A stretch of 64,000 nt of DNA from Neolewinella aquimaris (GTDB taxonomy: Bacteria; Bacteroidota; Bacteroidia; Chitinophagales; Saprospiraceae): positions 463,901 to 527,900 of the forward strand of contig NZ_JACIFF010000003.1 in assembly GCF_014197245.1 (NCBI RefSeq), in the 5' to 3' direction. Both the position numbers and the translations under genes were made by a program. A model generated the notes under the pieces. The model was not told the DNA's origin. It made no database searches and saw nothing but the letters and a program-made list of their open reading frames with translations. Below are positions 27,486-36,460 of this stretch, piece by piece. Positions within the stretch are counted from its first letter, which is position 1. Each line of letters begins with the position of its first letter.

Positions 27486-30400
27486 TTACTTAAAGGTCAT
27501 TATCTCGACGCCGGTCCATTCCTGGTCGGTGCCCTTCACGAGCAGTTTACTGGCGCGGTGGAGAAACAGCCGGGCAGGTTGATCGTCCGGCGTGATTTTC
27601 AGGACCTGATCGAATGCGGCAACGGCCATGGCGAAGTCTCGATGGTAAAAATGGGCTAAGCCCCGTTCGAACAGCCCATGGGCCGCAAGTTTTTTCTTGA
27701 TGAGCGATGGCGGATCGCCGTTGAAACACTCGTACAGGCCGATGGGGTCTTTTTTGCCCTTGACGACCACCTTGCCCAGGTATCGCAGGTTATAGGCCGT
27801 CGTATCCTCGATCCGGTCAAGGCTATCCTGACTGAGCAGGATCGATGCACCATAGTATTTGGTCAGGCTCTCGATGCGGGAGGAGGTGTTCACGGTATCC
27901 GCGATCGTGGTCGCGTCCATCCGGTTTTTGTCTCCGGTGATGCCCATGATGAGCGGACCGCTGTGCAGGCCCGTTCCCACCCGCAGTGGGGGTTGACCAG
28001 CCTGCCGGAGTCCACGATTTCGCTGCCGAATGGTGGTTTGAATGGCAATGGCTGCATCCAGTGCGTCCTGACAACGGCGGGGAAAAATGGCCATGATGCC
28101 GTCGCCCAGGTACTGATTTACGAAGCCGTGGTTTTCCTGGATGAGGGGCCCGATGCGTCCGTTGAAGTCGTTGACGAACATGAACGTCTCTTCCGGTGTC
28201 ATGGCTTCCGAAATGGTGGTATAGTCACGGATATCGGTGAAGAGGACGGTCACTTCGCGTTCGATATGGTCACCCAGGAGCACCTCCGTCAACCGGTTGC
28301 GGTTGAGGGAATGTAAAAAGGCGTTAGGGACGAACTTGCCGGCTACTTTGAAGATGCGGTGTAGGTCGAGCTGGGTATTGATGCGGGCCAGCAGTTCTTG
28401 CTTGTGGATGGGTTTGGGTAGGTAGTCGTTGGCACCGAGGGCCAGCCCCTGGACCACGTTCCTCAACTGGTTTTTAGCGGTCACCATGATAATGGGCAGC
28501 TCGGAGGTCAGGTAAGTTTGCCGGAGTTGTTGACAAACCTCGTACCCCGACATGCGGGGCATCATGACGTCCAACAACACCAGATCGAAGGGTTCACTCA
28601 GCTCGATTGTGCGAATCGCTTCTTCTCCGTTCATAGCCCGCGTCAGGTGAAATCCCTGACGCGATAGGTGATTACACATAACCTGTTGGTTGACCGGTTC
28701 GTCGTCGACAACCAAAATGCGGACATCGCCCGGGTTGCTTTCCGCCAGTACCTCCGGCAACGGCTGATACGGGGCGAATAAGGCAGGGGAGGCCACCTCG
28801 ACCGTCGGTACCGGAGCACTTTCTCCGGCGGTGGGCACGGTAAAGTAAAAGGTAGAACCTCTTCCGACTTCGCTCTCTACCCAGATGGTGCCCCCGTGCA
28901 GTTCGACGAGCCGCTTGCTGATGCTGAGCCCCAGACCGGTACCGGAGAATTGCCGATCGGCCGCACCGTCCAGTTGGCTGAATTCCGTGAACAGGAGGTG
29001 CCGCTTGTCTTCCGGAATGCCCACCCCGGTGTCTGCTACTTCCACCCGGATGCGGTCGTCGTGGTGTACGGCCGCCACCCGTACGTGGCCTCGTTCGGTA
29101 AATTTCATGGCATTACCTACCAGGTTATAGAGGATCTGCTGCATCCGATTCTCGTCGGCCAGTGCCGCCGGCAGATCGGCAGGAATTTCGTTCAGCAACT
29201 GCAAGTCCTTCGCACCAATCAGCGGGGCGTTGCTGTGGAATACGATATCGCAGACGATCCGCAGGTTGAGCGGCTTTCGTTGCAGCGCGAGATCGGAATT
29301 CTTGAGTTTGGAGAAGTCAAGAATGTCATTGACCAGATGACTCAGCCGCTTGCCGGAAGAGATGATCATGCTGAGGTCGGTGCGCTGTTTTTCGATCGGT
29401 ACCGTACCAACGGTTTCGTATAGCGACTCGGATAGCCCAATGATCCCGTGGAGGGGCGTCCTTAACTCGTGGGACGTGTTCGCCAGGAATTGATCCTTCA
29501 GCTTATCGATCTCCCGCAGCCGATCCGTCATCAGCCGCTCCTGGGCCAGCTCGCGCTCCCGGAGCCGGAGGCGACGTTTGTGACGACCGGTCCGCCACCG
29601 CACGAAGCGGAACAGAAGAAGAGCTCCGGCCAACCCATATCCGAGTCGTGCCCACCAGGTTTGGTACAGGGGGGGGAGAATGGTGAAGGTGTAGGCGATC
29701 GGGTCGCTCCACACCGATCCCTCACCGATCGCGCGCACCTTTAGGGTAAAGGTACCATAGGGCAAATTTCGGTACTCGGCGGTGGCGGAAGGGGAGGGGA
29801 TGCTCCACGATTCGTCGAGGCCCTCCATCCGGTAGCTATACTGCACCTTATGGGGCGCACTCCAGTCGATGGCCGAGAAACGGAAGTTGAGGTGATTGAG
29901 CCGGCTGGGTAGGGACAAGCTCTGAGGGTAGTTAGAAAAGGTCGTTGCCGGACCTGCTGACCGGGCCAGACGCTTACCGAAGGGCAGCGTACGTTGGTAG
30001 GCCGTATCCGAAAGCCGATGAAAATCAATGAAGTGCTGGTTGATATCTATGGAATTCAGACTGATCTGCGGGCTGCCGGACGGGAAGTGAAATTCATTAA
30101 GGTCCAGTCGGGTCAGCGATTCCCCCGTGCCAAACCACAGTCGATCCTCGCGATCCAGGTAAGCGCCACGCCAAAAATTAAGGTGTAGTAAGCCGTCGTG
30201 CTTGGCGTAGGGTGTGTTGCGGTATACCGATTCCACTACCGTGGGGGGAAGGCGTGTTTCGGTGTCGGCGGGGAGCGCGGGAGCAAGCAGGCTCAGCCCC
30301 TGATGCCTTCCCAGCCAGATGTTCCCCCGCCCATCGGCAAGAACGGAGAGCGGTGCCCCCAGTTTGTCATTTAACCGAAACGGAAAAAAATCAGTGCCGT

Positions 30401-32489
30401 CGTAGTAGCGTAAGCCCTGCTGCGTTCCCAGCCACAGCGCGCCGGGTCGATCTACGGTCAGGGCAAACACCCGGTGACTCTCGGTGGCCGGGTCGATGAG
30501 CCCGCGATAGTAGGTAGCGCTTTCCTTACTGCCGGTGGTATCGATGCTAAAGAGACCGACGTGGCGGGTATTGAACCAAAGTTTACCCCGCCGGTCGTCC
30601 ACGATGGTATTTACCCAGGGAAGGTAGTTCGGATCGGCCGCTGCGGTCGTTGAGTCCGACGATACGATGAAATGCGTAAAGCGGGGTTTGGCGGAACCCT
30701 CGTTCGCCAACATGCGTGTGACCCCGACTCCGACACCACCCATCCAGAGGGCGTCGTTTTCGTCGTGGTGCAGGGAGAACAACGCGTCTTCCCGTAAGCC
30801 TTGCCGCGTAGTGTAGGTGGTGAAAGCGCCCCGGCCCCGGTGGGAGGTGGGGTCATAGCGGCTCAGTCCGCCATTGGTGCCGAACCAAAGATTGCCCCGT
30901 CTGTCCTCGGCGACGGCAAAAACCGCATCTCCGGCCAGCCCCTCCTGCTTGGTGAACTGGGTAAAGTCGTGGCCGTCGTAGCGGAATACGCCCGCCCCAT
31001 TCGTCGCGATCCAAACATTGCCCCTACTATCGCCCTGAACGGTGTAAGTGTTCCCGCCGGTGAAGCCATTCTCCCGCGTGAAGTACTGAATGCCGGGTTT
31101 GTGTTTGATGGCACCATTGGTGCCCGACCCAAACCAGAGGTTCCCCTGCCCGTCTTCGTGAATGGTCGTGATGTCGTTGTTGGATAGTCCGTGGCTGGCG
31201 GTGTAGCTCGTAAACGTGGGTGTATCTCCATCGACATCGCGCAATTTAGTGACGCCCGCGTCGGCGGTAGCGAACCAGAAGTTGCCCGTGAGGTCCTCGT
31301 GTATATCAGTGATCACCTGGCCGTTCAGCCCTTGCTGACGTCCATAGTGCACCAACGTTTCACCGCCACCGTGTGGGGCCGGGTGCAGGCAGTCTACTCC
31401 TCCGCCCGCGTCACCGCTGAAATTGACGTCGAAGGATTGTCCTCCGCCACCCGAGCCGAACCACAGTCTGCCGGTGCGGTCTTCGTAAATCGACAGGACG
31501 TGGTTATTGACCAGCCCCTGCTCGGTAGTGTAGCGGGTCAACGTGCCAAAGGGGGCCACCGAGGTGTCCGGGTCAAACTTAATCGCCCCGCCGTTCAGGG
31601 TGCCGAACCAGAGGTTTCCCCGGCGGTCTTCCAGAATGGCTTTGATGTTGTTGTCGCTTAGTCCCTGCCGGGTCGTAAAGTGGGTGAAGGTTGCCCCACC
31701 TCCTTCCCCGGACGGGGTAAGGCGCTTGATGCCTTCCCGGGTACCCACCCATACATTGCCGTGGCGATCTCCGGCTAGGGCCAGCACCAGGTTGTCGCCG
31801 ATAGTCTCTACGGTGGTGTAATTGGTGAAGTTACGGCCGTCGTATTTACTGATGCCCGGTTCACCGCCAATCCATAAGTTCCCGTCCGCGTCTTCAAACA
31901 TACTTTTTACCCAGGTGACCCCCAGCCCCTGTTCCGTGGTATAGTTCGTGATAAAATTCCCGTCGTATTTGCTTATGCCACCGTCCTGCCCGAACCAGAT
32001 GTTGCCAGCGCGGTCCTGAAGTATAGCGTAGATCCGGCCACCGTTCATCAGGCTTCCTGCGTCCAGAAACTGAAAGTAGCCGGTGGCGGTCCGTGATAAC
32101 CCTAGTGCGGGCACCGGCTCGGGTTTGGGCTGGATGGCGGGCCGAACAATCGCATGCGCGGTCACGACCCGGGGCGGCGGAACGCCGTCGGTGCCGGGTT
32201 GGATGATGGTCGGAGGAACGGTGATGTCCGTCACGCGTGGTGCCCCGGCCGCACGTACGTTGTCAGGACCTGAGATTACCCGGGGCTGTCCGGCAACCGG
32301 TCGAGTCCGTGCCAAAGCGATACTGTCGGGGTGGACCTCCGTAACAACCAGCGGAACCGACTGCGCGCGAACGGGCAGGGGGGCTCCTGCCTCCGTGGTG
32401 TAGGGCGATGGTGGATCGCCGGAGGTCACTCCACTCTCTCTGCAACCTGCGATTAGCAGAAAGATCAGTAAGTACACATAGCGGTCCAT
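27486..32489 (-). CDS. Giant hybrid sensor histidine kinase with propeller sensor, receiver and class III nucleotide cyclase output
   Basis: About 1667 residues. Domains in order: signal with lipobox-like LIAGC (Cys about 16); Pro/Thr-rich linker (20-130); around fourteen Reg_prop blades (150-800; units such as DRAGNIWFGQDGGISKYDG); a Y_Y_Y domain (about 830-930); one TM helix (about 940-960); HisKA with NTSHELRTPLHG (His1007); HATPase with NLVGNAMKF and GTGLGLSISKRLVE; receiver with LVLLDVMMPRMSG (Asp1307); and a class III cyclase with metal-binding Asp1419 (LFTDIRDYT) and Asp1463 (YLGDGIMAIF) and the transition-state residues in TVNTSSRIES. The last 60 residues look TPR-like. The usual AraC output of Bacteroidota HTCS proteins is absent. 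The gene faces susD. The start at 32489 was chosen for the signal peptide; a TTG at 32540 is also in frame. The nucleotide product (cAMP or cGMP) is inferred. Confidence 0.88.
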   Translation of the reverse strand: MDRYVYLLIFLLIAGCRESGVTSGDPPSPYTTEAGAPLPVRAQSVPLVVTEVHPDSIALARTRPVAGQPRVISGPDNVRAAGAPRVTDITVPPTIIQPGTDGVPPPRVVTAHAIVRPAIQPKPEPVPALGLSRTATGYFQFLDAGSLMNGGRIYAILQDRAGNIWFGQDGGISKYDGNFITNYTTEQGLGVTWVKSMFEDADGNLWIGGEPGISKYDGRNFTNYTTVETIGDNLVLALAGDRHGNVWVGTREGIKRLTPSGEGGGATFTHFTTRQGLSDNNIKAILEDRRGNLWFGTLNGGAIKFDPDTSVAPFGTLTRYTTEQGLVNNHVLSIYEDRTGRLWFGSGGGGQSFDVNFSGDAGGGVDCLHPAPHGGGETLVHYGRQQGLNGQVITDIHEDLTGNFWFATADAGVTKLRDVDGDTPTFTSYTASHGLSNNDITTIHEDGQGNLWFGSGTNGAIKHKPGIQYFTRENGFTGGNTYTVQGDSRGNVWIATNGAGVFRYDGHDFTQFTKQEGLAGDAVFAVAEDRRGNLWFGTNGGLSRYDPTSHRGRGAFTTYTTRQGLREDALFSLHHDENDALWMGGVGVGVTRMLANEGSAKPRFTHFIVSSDSTTAAADPNYLPWVNTIVDDRRGKLWFNTRHVGLFSIDTTGSKESATYYRGLIDPATESHRVFALTVDRPGALWLGTQQGLRYYDGTDFFPFRLNDKLGAPLSVLADGRGNIWLGRHQGLSLLAPALPADTETRLPPTVVESVYRNTPYAKHDGLLHLNFWRGAYLDREDRLWFGTGESLTRLDLNEFHFPSGSPQISLNSIDINQHFIDFHRLSDTAYQRTLPFGKRLARSAGPATTFSNYPQSLSLPSRLNHLNFRFSAIDWSAPHKVQYSYRMEGLDESWSIPSPSATAEYRNLPYGTFTLKVRAIGEGSVWSDPIAYTFTILPPLYQTWWARLGYGLAGALLLFRFVRWRTGRHKRRLRLRERELAQERLMTDRLREIDKLKDQFLANTSHELRTPLHGIIGLSESLYETVGTVPIEKQRTDLSMIISSGKRLSHLVNDILDFSKLKNSDLALQRKPLNLRIVCDIVFHSNAPLIGAKDLQLLNEIPADLPAALADENRMQQILYNLVGNAMKFTERGHVRVAAVHHDDRIRVEVADTGVGIPEDKRHLLFTEFSQLDGAADRQFSGTGLGLSISKRLVELHGGTIWVESEVGRGSTFYFTVPTAGESAPVPTVEVASPALFAPYQPLPEVLAESNPGDVRILVVDDEPVNQQVMCNHLSRQGFHLTRAMNGEEAIRTIELSEPFDLVLLDVMMPRMSGYEVCQQLRQTYLTSELPIIMVTAKNQLRNVVQGLALGANDYLPKPIHKQELLARINTQLDLHRIFKVAGKFVPNAFLHSLNRNRLTEVLLGDHIEREVTVLFTDIRDYTTISEAMTPEETFMFVNDFNGRIGPLIQENHGFVNQYLGDGIMAIFPRRCQDALDAAIAIQTTIRQRNRGLRQAGQPPLRVGTGLHSGPLIMGITGDKNRMDATTIADTVNTSSRIESLTKYYGASILLSQDSLDRIEDTTAYNLRYLGKVVVKGKKDPIGLYECFNGDPPSLIKKKLAAHGLFERGLAHFYHRDFAMAVAAFDQVLKITPDDQPARLFLHRASKLLVKGTDQEWTGVEIMTFK

Positions 32490-32694
32490 CGTACGTCGGT
32501 TGGCACCATCGGGCAAATAACTATTGTTTATCCTGCACAAACGGACAGGTAACCTGTCGTACGCATTGGTGATTTCGCGAAACGATCAGGGGACAACCGC
32601 CGGGGCCGGCTGTTCAAATTAACCAGAAGTTGCCATATGTGCAAGGCGGCCTACCGGAGGTCGCTACACAGAACGTTGCTCCTAAGTACCCACG

Positions 32695-34293
32695 CTACAG
32701 TACCGAATACTGCACGAAATCCGCCCGTTCGGGATAGTCGGTTGTGTAGTGCAGTCCGCGGCTTTCCTTCCGCAGGGAGGCGGCCTTGGTGACGAGGTAG
32801 CCGACGGTGATGAGGTTCCGTAGCTCGCAAAGCTGGGGGCTGACCAGGCTGTGACGGTAGAGTTCTTCCGTCTCGTTGTGGAGGAGGGTGAGCCGGTCCC
32901 GGGCGCGCTTGAGGCGTTTGTCGCTGCGAACGATACCGACGTAGCTGGACATCACCTCCTTCAGCTCCTTGATGCTCTGGGTGATCAGTACCTGCTCCTT
33001 CGGTTTGGTGGTGCCGGTGCGCTCCCACTGGGGGATGTTCTTTTGGAGGCCGTCGTGGTCGATGTTGCTGGCGATGGAATGCGCGATGCGATGACCGAAA
33101 ACCAGGGCTTCCAGCAGGCTGTTGCTGGCCAGGCGATTGGCTCCGTGCAGGCCGGTACTAGTGCACTCTCCTGCGGCGTAGAGCCGGTTGACCGAACTGC
33201 GCCCGAACTCATCCACCTTTACTCCACCACACATATAGTGGCAGGCGGGGGTCACGGGTATCAGGTCACGCATGGGGTCGATGCCGATACTCTTACACTT
33301 TTCGTAAATCGTGGGGAAGTGGGCGATGAACTTCTCCTCATCGAGGTGGGTGCAGTCCAGGCACATATACTCGACTCCACCGAGTTTCATTTCGTTGTCG
33401 ATGGCCCGGGCGACAATGTCGCGGGGAGCGAGGCTGCCGCGGGAATCATAATCGTGCATGAATTCCGTACCGTCCGGCCGCTTCAGGATCGCCCCGAACC
33501 CTCTTACCGCCTCACTCACGAGAAATGCCTGCTTCTCCCGACCCGGATTGTACAATGCCGTGGGGTGAAACTGCACGAATTCCATATTCTCCAAGTGCAC
33601 CTTTGCCCGGTAGGCCATGGCAATGCCGTCGCCGGTAGCGATGATGGGATTGGTGGTGCTGCGGTAGATCTGTCCGTTGCCCCCGGCGCAGAGCACGGTC
33701 GTACGTGCCAGAATGGTGCTAATTTCCCAGTTCTCCTTGTTGATCACATACGCGCCGTAGCATTCGATGTTTTCGGTCAGGCGGGTCACGATGTGGCCCA
33801 GGTGGTGCTGCGTCAGCAAGTCGAGGGCAAAATAATGCTCGTGTACCTTGAGGTTGTCCAGGGTAGCCGCCTTCGCACTCAGGGCCCGCTGTATTTCCCA
33901 GCCGGTCAGGTCCTTGTAGTGCAGGATCCGGTTCTCCGAATGCCCACCCTCCCGACCGAGGTCGTACTTCTGAAACTGGTCCAGGTCAAAGCGCGTACCC
34001 CACTCGATAATTTCCTCCACCCGCTCGGGCCCCTCCTCGACCACGATGCGCACGATGTGCTCGTCGCAGAGACCGGCTCCGGCATCCAGCGTATCCGCAA
34101 TGTGCTTTTCGTAGTTGTCGGTCCCGTGGTCCCACACCGCCGCCACACCACCCTGGGCGTAACTGGTGTTTGACTCACGCTCGTTCACTTTAGTCAGCAC
34201 GTCAATCTTCAACTCCGGCCGCAACATGGCGAGTTTAATTCCTGTGCTCAGACCGGCAATTCCGGAACCGATGATTAGTACGTCAGTGGTCAT
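32695..34293 (-). CDS. nadB: L-aspartate oxidase
   Basis: FAD-dependent oxidation of L-aspartate to iminoaspartate, the first step of de novo NAD synthesis. 532 residues. FAD-binding motif LIIGSGIAGLSTGIKLA at the N-terminus; active-site region SYAQGGVAAVW; REGGHSENRILHYKDLTGWE; FVQFHPTALYNPG; and YDSRGSLAPRDIVARAID. The C-terminal helical domain of the succinate dehydrogenase/fumarate reductase family carries the late Arg-rich segment. nadA and nadC are not nearby. Confidence 0.95.
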   Translation of the reverse strand: MTTDVLIIGSGIAGLSTGIKLAMLRPELKIDVLTKVNERESNTSYAQGGVAAVWDHGTDNYEKHIADTLDAGAGLCDEHIVRIVVEEGPERVEEIIEWGTRFDLDQFQKYDLGREGGHSENRILHYKDLTGWEIQRALSAKAATLDNLKVHEHYFALDLLTQHHLGHIVTRLTENIECYGAYVINKENWEISTILARTTVLCAGGNGQIYRSTTNPIIATGDGIAMAYRAKVHLENMEFVQFHPTALYNPGREKQAFLVSEAVRGFGAILKRPDGTEFMHDYDSRGSLAPRDIVARAIDNEMKLGGVEYMCLDCTHLDEEKFIAHFPTIYEKCKSIGIDPMRDLIPVTPACHYMCGGVKVDEFGRSSVNRLYAAGECTSTGLHGANRLASNSLLEALVFGHRIAHSIASNIDHDGLQKNIPQWERTGTTKPKEQVLITQSIKELKEVMSSYVGIVRSDKRLKRARDRLTLLHNETEELYRHSLVSPQLCELRNLITVGYLVTKAASLRKESRGLHYTTDYPERADFVQYSVL

Positions 34294-34308
34294 GGGTGGG
34301 GGGGGTGC

Positions 34309-34371
34309 GTTGTTGGGTTATTGGGTTGTCGGGTTATTGCGGGCAACTTAAGAACCCGACAACCCAACAAC
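34309..34371. repeat. Long inverted repeat between zwf and nadB
   Basis: Right arm AACCCGACAACCCAACAAC (34353-34371) matches the reverse complement of 34309-34335 except for an 8-base insertion ATTGGGTT in the left arm. It overlaps the zwf stop codon. On the minus strand it lacks a U tract, so it is not a classical terminator, although it could protect or end the zwf transcript. Confidence 0.6.
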
Positions 34372-35903
34372 TACAACTTAGTATAATGCTTCTCCTCCGT
34401 CAGCGATGCCTGCGGATTGCGCCATCCGCCACCGACATTGTCCCAGAGGCGGTCGGCTTCTTCCGGTCCCCAGGTGCCGGCTTCGTAGGTGACTAGGGGG
34501 GCTTCGTTCTTTTCCCAGGCCTCGATGATGGGATCCACGAATCCCCAGGCCGCTTCGACACTGTCGCCGCGGGCGTAGAGGGTGGGGTCCCCCTTCATGC
34601 AATCGAGCAGCAGGCGGCTGTAGGACTCGGGGACGTCCTTGGTGGTGAGTTCGCGGTAGAAGAAGTCCATGTCGACGTTCTTTACGCGGAAGCCCTCACC
34701 GGGAACCTTCATGCCGAACTCCATGGCCATTCCCTCGTCGGGTTGGATGCGGATGATGAGCTGATTGTCGCACTTCATCGCGTAATCGTCGTAGGAGGCG
34801 AAGATGGCCTGCGGTGGATTCTTGAAGGTAATAACTACCTCGGTGACCTTCAGCGGCAGGCACTTTCCGGTACGGATGAAGAAGGGTACGCCGGCCCAGC
34901 GCCAGTTGTCGATGAAAAACTTCATGCCGACGTAGGTTTCCGTCGTGCTGTCGTCGGGCACGCCCTCGGCGTCGCGGTAGGCGACGACTTCGCCATCCTT
35001 GGTCTTCCCACCCGTATACTGCGCCCGTACGACCTGCTCGGCTACCTGCTCACCCTTGATGGGCCGCAGCGATTGGAACAGCTTCATTTTCTCCCCCCGG
35101 ATCGAGTAGGCATCCGCCCGGATCGGCGGCTCCATAGCCACGTGGGCGAGCACCTGCAGGAGGTGATTCTGGATCATGTCGCGCAGTGCGCCACTCTCGT
35201 CGTAGTAACCGCCACGACTGCCCACACCGACCGTTTCGGCCGCGGTTATTTGGACCGACTGCACGTAGTTGCGGTTCCAGAGGGGCTCGAAGAAGCCGTT
35301 GGCAAAGCGGGTGACCAGCAGATTTTGCACGGTCTCCTTACCCAGATAATGGTCGATCCGGTAGATGTTGTTCTCCGGAAAGACGGATTGGATCTCTTTA
35401 TTCAGCCGCTTAGCCGATTCCTCGTCGTATCCGAAGGGTTTTTCGATCACGATGCGCGCCCAGCCACCTTCCGGCTCGTTCAGCCCCGAAGCGGCCAGGG
35501 CGTTGGGGATGGTACTGTATAGTTTGGGCGGAGTGGAGAGGTAGAAGATGAAGCGGTTGCCGGTCTGGAACTGCTGGCTCAGGTCCTGAAGGCGGGCTTT
35601 GAGCTTGTTGATGTCCTCCTCGCCGTCGTACTGCTTTAGGTCCTGGTAGAACAGGAGCTTGGCAAACTCCTTCAATTTGGGCTCCGCCTTTTTGTCCTCG
35701 TCAAAAAACTCATTGTCGAACACCACCTTCTGGCGAAATTCCTCGTCCGAAAAATCGGTGCGACTGGCTCCCAACAAGGCGAAATGGTCCGGCAAGTAGC
35801 CACCCCGGTAAAGATCGTACACCGCCGGAATGAGTTTTCGTTGCGCCAGGTCGCCGGAAGCTCCGAAGATGACGAGGATGTGGGGTTCTACTTTGCTGGC
35901 CAT
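34371..35903 (-). CDS. zwf: Glucose-6-phosphate 1-dehydrogenase
   Basis: Oxidises glucose-6-phosphate to 6-phosphogluconolactone with NADP, the entry to the oxidative pentose phosphate pathway. About 510 residues. The N-terminal Rossmann motif is VIFGASGDLAQRKLIPA; the catalytic signature IYRIDHYLGKETVQNL contains the active-site His and Lys; WRWAGVPFFIRTGKCLP is the conserved substrate-binding segment. The ATG at 35903 was chosen because the frame upstream is antisense to rpiB. It diverges from rpiB by 87 bases, and gnd lies nearby, so pathway genes are clustered. pgl is not in the window. Confidence 0.95.
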   Translation of the reverse strand: MASKVEPHILVIFGASGDLAQRKLIPAVYDLYRGGYLPDHFALLGASRTDFSDEEFRQKVVFDNEFFDEDKKAEPKLKEFAKLLFYQDLKQYDGEEDINKLKARLQDLSQQFQTGNRFIFYLSTPPKLYSTIPNALAASGLNEPEGGWARIVIEKPFGYDEESAKRLNKEIQSVFPENNIYRIDHYLGKETVQNLLVTRFANGFFEPLWNRNYVQSVQITAAETVGVGSRGGYYDESGALRDMIQNHLLQVLAHVAMEPPIRADAYSIRGEKMKLFQSLRPIKGEQVAEQVVRAQYTGGKTKDGEVVAYRDAEGVPDDSTTETYVGMKFFIDNWRWAGVPFFIRTGKCLPLKVTEVVITFKNPPQAIFASYDDYAMKCDNQLIIRIQPDEGMAMEFGMKVPGEGFRVKNVDMDFFYRELTTKDVPESYSRLLLDCMKGDPTLYARGDSVEAAWGFVDPIIEAWEKNEAPLVTYEAGTWGPEEADRLWDNVGGGWRNPQASLTEEKHYTKL

Positions 35904-35990
35904 AGTTTGGGGTTTCTCTAGCAAAGGTGGGTACTTTTTATAAGGTTTACGCCCCGGGCAAGGTAATTTTAGGCCCTGTCCATAAAAACT

Positions 35991-36440
35991 ATGTCCATGA
36001 CCATTGGCATCGCAACCGATCACGGCGGCATCGAACTTAAAGAAAAACTCCAGCAGTACCTCGAAGAGAAGGGGTACACCGTCCGCGATTTCGGCGCATA
36101 TACCTACGACGCAAAGGACGATTTCCCCGATTACGTCATTCCCCTGGCGCGTGCCGTCGGCTCCGGCGAGGTCGATCGGGCCGTAGCCGTCTGCGGAAGC
36201 GGGGTAGGAGCGAGCATCGCCGCCAACAAAATCAAAAATGTGCGGGCATGCCTCATCAATGAGTCGTACTCCGCCCGCCAGGGCGTTGAGCACGACGACA
36301 TGAACATGATCTGCCTCGGCGGTCGCGTCATCGGCATCGCCCTGGCGACGGAATTACTCGATAATTTTCTAGCCGCCGAATATCAGGCACTGCCCCGCCA
36401 GCTGCGCCGAATGGGCAAGGTCGCCGACCTGGAAAAGTAG
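35991..36440 (+). CDS. rpiB: Ribose-5-phosphate isomerase B
   Basis: Interconverts ribose-5-phosphate and ribulose-5-phosphate. 149 residues, normal for RpiB. Signatures: IGIATDHGGIELKEKL with the phosphate-binding Asp-His, VAVCGSGVGASIAANKIKN with the active-site Cys, and RQGVEHDDMNMICLGGRVIG. It is divergent from zwf and followed after 20 bases by a membrane protein gene and then gnd. Confidence 0.95.
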   Translation: MSMTIGIATDHGGIELKEKLQQYLEEKGYTVRDFGAYTYDAKDDFPDYVIPLARAVGSGEVDRAVAVCGSGVGASIAANKIKNVRACLINESYSARQGVEHDDMNMICLGGRVIGIALATELLDNFLAAEYQALPRQLRRMGKVADLEK

Positions 36441-36460
36441 GGCGGCGGAGCGCAGGAGCC
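36441..36460 (+). repeat. Copy of GGCGGGGACGCAGGAGC motif filling the rpiB-downstream gap
   Basis: GGCGGCGGAGCGCAGGAGCC lies exactly between the rpiB stop and the next ATG. The AGGAG inside it sits four bases before that ATG and may also act as a ribosome binding site. Confidence 0.55.

Noticed and set aside
32851..34173. Plus-strand open frame of 440 codons antisense to nadB
   Set aside because: Shadow frame; nadB motifs are plain on the other strand.
35904..36293. N-terminal extension of zwf by about 130 codons
   Set aside because: The extension is antisense to rpiB and the conserved Zwf N-terminus starts at the ATG at 35903.
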